Shown here in pieces: positions 10,801 to 16,174 of a DNA stretch of 22,190 bases. Positions within the stretch are counted from its first letter, which is position 1, and each line of letters opens with the position of its first letter. The notes under the pieces were generated by a model. The model had not been told where the DNA came from and ran no database searches. It saw nothing but the letters and a program-made list of their open reading frames with translations. Source of the DNA: Sphacelaria rigidula (Eukaryota > Phaeophyceae > Sphacelariales). The translations under genes and the position numbers were made by a program. The stretch lies in NCBI GenBank assembly GCA_964200075.2, contig CAXNAA020000346.1, positions 1 through 22,190 of the forward strand. The letters are read 5' to 3'.

Positions 10801-13800
10801 TGAAGCTCTCGCGTCTCGCACGCGTGAATAACACACGGTCTGTATAGCCACACGACGCCGTTCCACGTTCGCAAGGGCCCGCAGGAAGGCAGAGCTCAGA
10901 CCGGAGTCGTTGCCCGGCAAGTTCTCGCTAGATTCTATTGTACTATCCCCGGCCATTAACTGTAGATCCGTCTTGACGTACACGTACAAGACCTGTCTCC
11001 CGGGGTGCCATTGGCTATCGAACGAGGCAGACGCGGTAGTGCTACCCCCAATAGGGCAAAGATCCGCGAAAAGTCTTGCGGGATGGACAACATGATATTA
11101 GCTTGGTGTTCAAGTGTAATCCGGTCATAAGAGTGTGGATTACGTAATTACAACCGTCCACACCCGCCCATTTAGATTAGGGTTGTATATCAACTCGTAA
11201 AACACGGTTGATTGTTGATGTATTATTTGATGAGATTTATATCAACAATCACATCAACGCGTCGCTGATTACTTGATTTATATCAATAAATCAACTTAAA
11301 TAAACCAAGTCAAAATAACAACGTGCACAGAAATTCCCTCAGACGGGATTTCTGTGCATCTCGAAGGGGAACATATATGTCCCATTGACAGGGACACATG
11401 CAAAGGCTTACCACACAACCCAACACAATCACAGCTGAACCTGAGGAACTTGGTGGCCCCGCAAACCAAAAATACACANNNNNNNNNNTTGAGAAATGAT
11501 GATTTGTGTGAGACGAGCGCGCAGCACACGCTTACAAAACGGTCAGCAACGACACGTTTTCGGTTGTTTTTGACACGCACGTGGCCGCCATTCGTCCAAA
11601 ACAGAACGGATTCCATCAAACAAAGACTGCCATGTGTAGATTAGCAAGGGCTAGCAGTAAAACTAATGCGTGTGAGTGTTTTTTCGGGGCTGGGTGTGTA
11701 GTTGTTGTGTTGCCTTGTTGCGTCATGCCTGCGTCATTACACAGACCTTGGACCTGCTTGGACCAACGACCACTTCCAGACCCGACGCATTTCTCAACCT
11801 GCGCGCAGATCTGGGTTCCAATCTATACATAACTGCTTTTCGATAGGACTGGGGACTGATCTTTAAGGGGCCAATCCCCTGTCAAAAGGGGATTGCGAAA
11901 ACGCGGATTACTATACACGGCCGCATACCCGCAAGTAGGGACGCATGTGAAATCACACCATCATTGTACTACAAGTACCGTTGTCTGGTGTCTGCTGTGC
12001 GGGCTGTACACTGTGCACAGCGGACAACAGACAATAGCAGTAGTACAATGGGCGTTATTGTCGATGGCAAGCAGCTGATGCTAACTGTATACAGTCCGTG
12101 TCACTCCTCTGATGCTGTTCGTTGAGGACCTGTAGTGCACAGTTGGACTACACACTGTTGGACTTGTGTCTTGTGTTCAGTGTAACACACTGTACTATCC
12201 ATGATACTGCACGACTGCGTTGGAACCAAAGTTTCGAGAAAACCGGAAGTTTTCTGTCACACGTTTTTTGTCGTAAGTTTTCTGTCACAAGAAAACAATG
12301 TGATATGAGAAAATGGCCAAGACAACACCATTTTTCATGCTGAAGATTGGAATTTGCTGCCCGCCGGATGTGATCTCATTTGCCGAAAAGTACCTGGTGA
12401 AGGGCACTGGAGAGATACACATTGAGGATTTGAAGAGTTGTTGGAGCTACTGATGGTTTGTCGCGAATCATTCGAATGTTCAGGCATGGTGTGCATTGCT
12501 TATGTTGGGCCCGTGCGTGCAATCTCCCCCCCCCAGTTTCAACGAGCGAGTGGAGTTGATCGTCGGGCATGAACGATGCTCAGCGAAGGAGCGTGCCCAG
12601 GCCATGGCTTCGGAGGAACGAGATCTTATTGACCTGTTCCGCCGCGCCGAGATGGACTACGAAACTCGTCTCTTGACTCAGGTGATGATGCGCCAAATTT
12701 CGATTATGATCTTTTGAATCAGAAGTAATATTATAGTATGCTTATAGAGTACATGATTGATTGTGGGAATCGAAACCTTCTTTTTTTTTCTCTCATTATT
12801 TCTCGCTCGTCACGGGGAATCTCCTGAAATGCCAAAATACATTTTGATATATCAGAAAATATTATCAGACCGGTGAACGGGAACATCCGCGGTGCCATGA
12901 CGATTTTGTGGCCACCAAGTAGTGCGGCTCGAGACATGAAGCTAAGATAGACGCACACAGCACCGCACCTACGCCATGCGAGCGTCTACTGCTCGCGATG
13001 TAACGATATCTACACAACGAAATGTAGCTCCCTATTGACTTAGCACGCTGTACCTATTGTTTCGGAGATTGGATCCAATGAGACCTGAATAAGGACCGAT
13101 GTGCTCAGTAGCCGCCACCACGTATGCAGTCGAAACAGTGCAAACGATGCACAAATACGTCTGTTCCATTTTGTTTCACGTGTGTTGGTGTAGCTAATCC
13201 CTTACACTGCATCCCGATTTACGTAAACTAAATTAAGATCATCCTATATAGCGGAGAAATGTTTGTCGTTGGAGCAAGTGCGCCTGTGCTTCGGCGCTCG
13301 CCATTTCTGTGGACTCAGACCTGCCCTAAACAAGAAACGAGTCGACTCGACGTAAAAATCATTCTGTGAGAATTTGGGTCACGACCTGAATAAAGAGGTT
13401 ACACGACCCGCTGCATGGAACGTATCCGGGCGAGCTCCCGGTTCAATTCAGAGCCCTTGTGCTTGAACACGGACGAGAAAGTTCGGCAGGCAGCGTATTC
13501 TACATGCAAGCAATATCTACCGTCGGTAGCTCCGACTCAAGTGATGAACACATCTAGCTGTAACTGTTGGGTACAGGTGGAGCGGCAGGCCGTGGAGGAA
13601 GCTGCGGAAGAGCGCCACAAGGCCGAGGTGCGGCACGCGCACACACAGCTCTTGCATATGGAGGACTGGTCTGGCGCCTCGCGAGACCGGTTCCTTGGCG
13701 TCAAACCTAACACCGCCTTCGAGCAGCGTCTGAAGCAAGTGAGTGGCACGCAAAAAGTTCAGCTCTAACCGTATTTGTTTAGTGAGGGATGGTTGCCGAT

Positions 13801-14472
13801 ACCAAGCCAGGGCGTGCATAAGACAATCTGAACACCCGACAAGAGGTTGTCCGCTACACATTGATCGATTCACGAATGGCGAGGTCGAGGAATAACCCAA
13901 GGAAGGCAAGCAATCAATGAACGAACAGTGAAGAAATTCAGGCCGGCAGCTGTTCATGTTATGTCCCCGGAGTTGGGGATAATCGTGTGACCAGCGGAGT
14001 GTTGTTTCGATTGGTGGGTGCAAATATTTGTATGATGATCCCCCACAAGAGTTGCTACCTTGAGGGCTACGTTCGTGCCCTGGGTGATACGTTTAACTTT
14101 GTGGTCATAATGTGGAGCACACACAGGTCGTTTCTCGTGGAGAGCTTTCCTCTCGCGGGGAGCAGGTCAGCTAGCACGCTGCCTGATATGGTGGGAACCC
14201 TTCGCCCAAGTTGTGTAGAGGACAGATTTTGCAGGCCTCAAGCAACGTCATTGACGCCGTACCACTGGACGTCTAGTTTGATGTGAGGTCGCCAGCCTTT
14301 CAGCGATCATCACCTGCAAGAATACTTGACTGACGACGGCCATTCTCTTCATCGTTCATCATTATGTGTCGCGCTGTGTCAGGTGCGGGTGAGGGCAGAC
14401 AGGGCTAGATCTCGGATGCAAAAAGAGAAGAAGATGAGACAACTTAACATTGCGTACGGAAGGTCCGGTTGA
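2147..14472 (+). CDS. CEP95: CEP95-like centrosomal protein (14 exons, 595 residues)
   Basis: Exons: 2147-2224, 6210-6329, 6727-6884, 7238-7290, 7472-7515, 7676-7894, 8151-8507, 8986-9060, 9800-9871, 10097-10231, 10541-10620, 12537-12681, 13577-13738 and 14383-14472. The total is 1788 nt, and every junction is GT..AG and keeps frame, including three that split codons. Residues about 22-150 resemble the N-terminal CH-like domain (DUF5745) of CEP95/CCDC45, with signature segments MFVAIFEAMF, VHNAQMVVDALA, LSHITGEAIVRGD and NLVDIFMGI. Residues 152-343 are low-complexity, with His6-Gln13 (187-205) and an RG-rich patch. Residues 344-595 are rich in Arg, Glu, Lys and Leu and should form helical coiled coil. 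Human CEP95 is longer (about 820 residues) and is a centrosome/basal-body component, so a basal-body role is inferred. Uncertain points: exon 1 is joined over a 4-kb intron, the donors of exons 5 and 7 have rivals, and phase-0 exons could be missing. The family call rests on remembered motif similarity, not a search. Confidence 0.65.
2706..2930 (+). repeat. Two direct copies of an ~85-bp unit, 140 bp apart
   Basis: The units at about 2706-2790 and 2846-2930 share TCGGATCTTTAGTG, GCTTGAC, GTCCCGTG and AACGCG blocks at a constant 140-base offset (2711 matches 2851). The second unit runs into a GC-rich hairpin. Confidence 0.8.
2918..2938. repeat. Perfect GC-rich hairpin, 9-bp arms
   Basis: ATCGGCGCC, a three-base loop, then GGCGCCGAT, at the end of the second direct-repeat unit. 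Confidence 0.85.
3060..3407 (+). mobile_element. SINE-like element with a tRNA-related head
   Basis: The head has a good pol III A box (TGGCTCAGTTGG, 3071-3082) and B box (GGTTCGAATCT, 3115-3125) at tRNA-like spacing. The cloverleaf is broken, because the acceptor and D stems do not pair, so this is not a working tRNA. The body from 3196 to 3407 is shared, inverted, with 881-1086, which shows it is a dispersed family. No clear poly-A tail or target duplication was found. By family knowledge such elements depend on a LINE for movement. Confidence 0.5.
3196..3407 (+). repeat. Dispersed repeat, copy 2 (body of the SINE-like element)
   Basis: This is the inverted counterpart of 881-1086. The two copies flank exon 1 of the CEP95-like gene on opposite strands, about 2.1 kb apart. 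Confidence 0.7.
5358..6050 (+). pseudogene. Open frame spanning the LINE remnant
   Basis: A 230-codon frame covers the truncated element plus host sequence on both sides. Only residues about 33-175 come from the element; the parts before 5457 and after 5880 are target DNA and read open by chance. It carries the LINE tail motifs but no catalytic domain. It lies in intron 1 of the CEP95-like gene in sense orientation. I treat it as a dead retrotransposon fragment, not a host gene. Confidence 0.5.
5431..5904 (+). mobile_element. 5'-truncated non-LTR retrotransposon with target-site duplication
   Basis: The insert (about 5457-5880) is flanked by near-identical direct repeats. These are 5431-5456 and 5881-5904, CCCCACCCCC(CC)TCARATATCATRCC, differing at two bases and a two-base indel. 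The insert ends in an A-rich tail (GGTAAAAAAAATTAG) directly before the right repeat. Its frame encodes what looks like the C-terminal part of a LINE ORF2. This includes the zinc-knuckle-like C-P-R-x ... H ... C segment (Cys codon 5523, His 5556, Cys 5571), followed by EWEVLEGE and ATILGD-like text (IAILGDGSW). The second expected Cys is Gly (CPRG). No reverse transcriptase or endonuclease remains. The frame is still open over about 140 codons, so the insertion is not ancient. Confidence 0.6.
6210..6329 (+). CDS. CEP95: CEP95-like gene, exon 2 (CH-like domain)
   Basis: Forty codons, phase 0 to 0. An in-frame TAG ends exactly at 6209, so the acceptor (AATAG|GCG) is fixed there. It ends MFVAIFEAMFQ before a GTGCGT donor. 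The hydrophobic pattern matches the first half of DUF5745. Confidence 0.7.
6727..6884 (+). CDS. CEP95: CEP95-like gene, exon 3 (family signature)
   Basis: Fifty-two codons plus two bases. It carries the strongest family signature: HNYVHNAQMVVDALA followed by LSHITGEAIVRGD. The donor is GTGAGT at 6885. The split Arg codon AG|G is completed by exon 4. Confidence 0.8.
7238..7290 (+). CDS. CEP95: CEP95-like gene, exon 4
   Basis: A 53-nt exon encoding NLVDIFMGISEVVIKRQ, with split codons at both ends. This is the last helix of the CH-like region. Acceptor CCACCAG, donor GTGAGT. Confidence 0.75.
7472..7515 (+). CDS. CEP95: CEP95-like gene, exon 5
   Basis: A 44-nt exon (AEGENALLDCLPAS after a split Val codon). 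It was chosen because it converts the phase-1 end of exon 4 to the phase-0 start of exon 6. The donor GTATGC is the type also used by exon 10. A second donor (GTAGGA, 7535) would force a stop in exon 6. A rival micro-exon near 7380-7400 is also phase-compatible. Confidence 0.5.
7676..7894 (+). CDS. CEP95: CEP95-like gene, exon 6 (His/Gln tract)
   Basis: Seventy-three codons, phase 0 to 0, bounded by CCCCAG and GTGAGA. It starts VGSGTKKFWTGSRRR and contains six CAT and thirteen CAG codons. The chosen frame is the only one open from the acceptor to the donor. Confidence 0.7.
7781..7837 (+). repeat. CAT6-CAG13 triplet microsatellite encoding His6-Gln13
   Basis: Six CAT then thirteen pure CAG triplets without interruption, inside exon 6. 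A pure CAG run suggests recent slippage, so length variation between individuals is likely. Confidence 0.95.
8151..8507 (+). CDS. CEP95: CEP95-like gene, exon 7 (low-complexity linker)
   Basis: 119 codons, phase 0 to 0, after a CTCCACTCCAG acceptor. It is rich in Gly, Arg, Ser and Glu with an RERGRGRG patch and one likely helix (RRSELIQLLREIESES). The donor used is AAT|GTGTGT. A stronger-looking donor (TCG|GTAACG, 8525) is rejected because it puts a stop in exon 8. Confidence 0.65.
8986..9060 (+). CDS. CEP95: CEP95-like gene, exon 8 (helical)
   Basis: Twenty-five codons (EAEREMKYRLYYQRVLKERL then TALRK), phase 0 to 0. Acceptor TTTTATTCTCCAG, donor GTACGC. This is the start of the charged helical C-terminal half. 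Confidence 0.8.
9800..9871 (+). CDS. CEP95: CEP95-like gene, exon 9 (helical)
   Basis: Twenty-four codons (RELADARKSQFAHKNARHLA then RVRQ), phase 0 to 0, with a GTCTTGTGCAG acceptor and a GTGCGT donor. Confidence 0.8.
9961..10044 (+). other. Possible missed exon of the CEP95-like gene
   Basis: Within intron 9, one frame reads VHLQLFRERLRGRHERVRRV then LPLLK. This basic, heptad-like segment is like its neighbours. No acceptor with a pyrimidine tract precedes it. The only phase-0 donor is a weak one at 10015-10020, and in-frame TAG follows at 10051. It is either an alternative exon, a decayed exon, or chance. Confidence 0.2.
10097..10231 (+). CDS. CEP95: CEP95-like gene, exon 10 (coiled coil)
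   Basis: Forty-five codons, phase 0 to 0, from IKKERMEEKLRLMRLSQRLR to LTALHRQRK, then a GTATGC donor. An in-frame TGA at 10079-10081 requires the acceptor to lie in the following 15 bases. CACAAG| at 10096 is used, though its pyrimidine tract is weak. Confidence 0.75.
10541..10620 (+). CDS. CEP95: CEP95-like gene, exon 11 (helical)
   Basis: Twenty-six codons plus two bases (EDDREDAARLKALHLAWQAQ then SDDLEK), ending TT|GTGAGT. The two leftover bases are completed to a Phe codon by the first T of exon 12, 1.9 kb downstream, which is good evidence for that junction. Confidence 0.75.
11209..11251. repeat. Inverted repeat with 11-bp arms, AT-rich
   Basis: TGATTGTTGAT at 11209-11219 is the exact reverse complement of 11241-11251, with a 21-base loop. 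Confidence 0.8.
11273..11294. repeat. Perfect short hairpin, 8-bp arms
   Basis: TTGATTTA, a six-base loop, then TAAATCAA. The phrase GATTTATATCAA also occurs 40 bases upstream (11234), so it shares sequence with the previous inverted repeat. Confidence 0.75.
11324..11358. repeat. Strong hairpin, 14-bp arms with one bulged T
   Basis: TGCACAGAAAT-T-CCC at 11324-11338 pairs with GGGATTTCTGTGCA at 11345-11358 around a six-base loop. A smaller TGTCCC/GGGACA hairpin follows at 11378-11396. Confidence 0.8.
11479..11488. other. Assembly gap (10 N)
   Basis: Ten unresolved bases inside intron 11. The gap sits among hairpins, which are often hard to assemble, and its true size is unknown. Confidence 0.98.
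11872..11895. repeat. Perfect hairpin, 8-bp arms
   Basis: CAATCCCC, an eight-base loop, then GGGGATTG. Confidence 0.8.
11962..12050. ncRNA. MicroRNA-precursor-like hairpin in intron 11
   Basis: The 89-base stretch folds into one long stem. CATTGTACTAC pairs with GTAGTACAATG (11 bp). After a small asymmetric internal loop, TTGTCTG pairs with CAGACAA, then TGTC with GACA, then GCTGTGC with GCACAGC, leaving a 14-base terminal loop. About 30 base pairs form in total (counting one G-U pair). Size and shape suit a pre-miRNA, transcribed in the sense direction with the host intron. A small foldback transposon would look the same, and no expression evidence is available. Confidence 0.3.
12247..12296. 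repeat. Direct repeat (28-base period) with a small hairpin
   Basis: AAGTTTTCTGTCACA occurs at 12247 and again at 12275. The second copy also forms GTTTTC-loop-GAAAAC (12277-12296). Confidence 0.7.
12537..12681 (+). CDS. CEP95: CEP95-like gene, exon 12 (coiled coil)
   Basis: One base completing a Phe codon plus 48 codons, from FNERVELIVGHERCSAKERA to MDYETRLLTQ, ending phase 0 at a GTGATG donor. The acceptor is a run of C ending in CAG. Confidence 0.8.
13577..13738 (+). CDS. CEP95: CEP95-like gene, exon 13
   Basis: Fifty-four codons, phase 0 to 0, between GGGTACAG and GTGAGT. The first half is acidic-basic coiled coil (VERQAVEEAAEERHKAEVRH). The second half (WSGASRDRFLGVKPNTAFEQ) is a more conserved-looking non-coil segment. 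The same frame happens to stay open 54 codons upstream (from 13415), so a longer exon with a different acceptor is possible. Confidence 0.8.
14383..14472 (+). CDS. CEP95: CEP95-like gene, terminal exon 14
   Basis: Twenty-nine codons and TGA. It is very basic (VRVRADRARSRMQKEKKMRQ, then LNIAYGRSG). The acceptor GTGTCAG gives phase 0, matching exon 13. The nearest AATAAA on this strand is at 14907-14912, about 435 bases downstream. Confidence 0.7.
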   Translation: MRVRADRARSRMQKEKKMRQLNIAYGRSG

Positions 14473-15907
14473 CTGGACAACACCATCGTCATCATCCCTA
14501 CTCCATCAACTAGTCTGTTGTGTGCAATGTACCTGGGCACAAGAAAGAGGGATGGAAGGCGCTACACTGGTCTAGAATAAGTAGGTTGACGGAGTGTGGA
14601 ATTCCAGCGATGACTTCATCGTTCTTGCTTGGTGCTTTTTGTACATAGTTTGTGTTGGCCTTGCTCGGGGAGTGGTTCCCGTGGAGTTATGTGCACAATA
14701 CGGTATCCTGAATGGTAGCTTAGGGTTAGGTACCAAGCGTGGCGGAGGATCGAAGGCCATGGCCGGCTTTTGATCAGTACGTTTTTTGTTCAGCTGATAG
14801 ACGAGACTTTGGATTGAAGGTAGCTACCCCTCAAATATGTCTGTGATACCGTATCGTGTGACCTTAGGATGTTGATGCTGGTGGATATACTCAATTTTTT
14901 TGTTGTAATAAATAGTACTTGAACGAATTAACGTCTATCAATGAGAGATCATGTACGGGATGGAGGAAGTATATACATCGTACACCAACATGCGACACTG
15001 TTCGTACAATGGACGGCTTGATGTGGCTCGTGATTGTAATGAGCGTGTCAAGTACGGGTGGATTACAAGATCGATTTCTACTCCCAACGCACAGCGAATA
15101 CAAACATTGCTCGGACGGTTTCGGCATCCCCTTCGCATCCACTAGGTAGTACGGGGACACTCTTGACAACCGAAGTGAGCAAAACGCAAGCTGGTCGACC
15201 TACTTGTACGGTTGCCCGCCCCAGTTCCCACTTCCCACAAATATTCAAGTTCCTGGATTACACGTGAAAAAGCCACAGCTTCATAAGCCGTGACGAGTAG
15301 ATTACCCTATTGTATGCCTCACTTTAACGATACAATATTATACAGTTCAATTGGTACGTTCATCTAGGCAAACCGCTACTCCACAGGACACCGTGATGAC
15401 AAGACCTTCAGTACTAGGCACTAATGCTGCCTGACCGACGGACTGTCAGTCATTCCTAAACAACAAATGGCCCCTGGTTGATTGGACCGAGCAGGGTAAC
15501 GCTCAGGCGAGGCCTTCCATTCCAGCGGCAGGATTGCGTACCTAGTCTTGTTTTCATGACTCTCGGGTGCTCAGTAGTCGAAGAGTCAATGCCCGCTCCG
15601 AGCCTGTGTCGACATAGGGCAGGGGCAGGGTATAACATATTTCACGCTCGTTCTCACGGGTGACGTGGTCGGTAGGAAAGCATCATTCTCGCTACTTTCA
15701 TGCTGCTATAAATGTATGGTGCATGTGCGCCCGAGTCATGAGGACAACTTGAACGACACGCACACCAAAAACCTTCACGACGACATTGGGTTGGTGTGGT
15801 GGACTGTGGCACCCGGGCCTCGTGAATCTTCATTGACCATATGGTTCACAAATCACCGCCAGTACAAAAGTGATGTGTGCTTTTCACCAGCACAAAGTTC
15901 TACTCAC
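14473..15907. other. Region between two convergent genes
   Basis: This holds the 3' region of the CEP95-like gene and probably the 3' exons of the minus-strand gene. TTGTAATAAATAG at 14904-14916 is a possible plus-strand poly(A) signal. On the minus strand, a segment ending in a stop at 14573 (after an acceptor near 14706 with a CTAAC branch-like motif) could be a terminal exon, but its phase does not connect to the exon at 15908-16174. Another at about 15480-15615 has the same problem. No exon can be supported here. Confidence 0.4.
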
Positions 15908-16174
15908 CCGGAACCAAGACCTGTTGACCTCATCCACCGAAGTTGAGGGTCTGACGGTACTTTGCACCTTGGCTGTGGAGGCGTCATCTGCCGTGCTAGA
16001 TATCGAGTAGCGTTTATCGAGAGCTTGCGTATCCTCTGTCACCGTTTCAACCGCCGCTGCATCTGCTGTCGCATTGGTGGAAGCACCATCTGATGCGGCA
16101 GCGGTAGCGGCTTCGCTGATGGACACATGGGTGACGGGATCGGCGAATAATTTGTCCGTGCCCATTCCTGCGTC
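15908..16174 (-). CDS. ITFGA-module gene, exon G (Ala/Thr/Ser-rich)
   Basis: Eighty-nine codons, phase 0 to 0, acceptor GACTACTTGCAG, donor GTGAGT. It begins DAGMGTDKLFADPVTHVSIS and is rich in Ala, Thr, Ser and Asp, ending VDEVNRSWFR. It has no module. If the donor were not used, the frame would stop eight codons later at 15884. Confidence 0.6.

Larger units (their letters stand above)
10621..12536 (+). other. Intron 11 of the CEP95-like gene, rich in hairpins and with a sequence gap
   Basis: This 1916-bp intron runs from GTGAGT to a C-rich acceptor (CCCCCCCCCAG). It holds a 10-base N gap (11479-11488), an AT-rich patch near 11200-11310, and at least six separate inverted repeats listed individually. 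No exon is needed here because exons 11 and 12 join in phase. Open frames inside it (for example around 11354-11644) run across the N gap and show no protein features. Confidence 0.65.

Noticed and set aside
13415-13576. Longer exon 13 starting at the ATG at 13415
   Set aside because: The frame is open, but the acceptor at 13576 is good and the upstream residues do not resemble the coiled-coil region.
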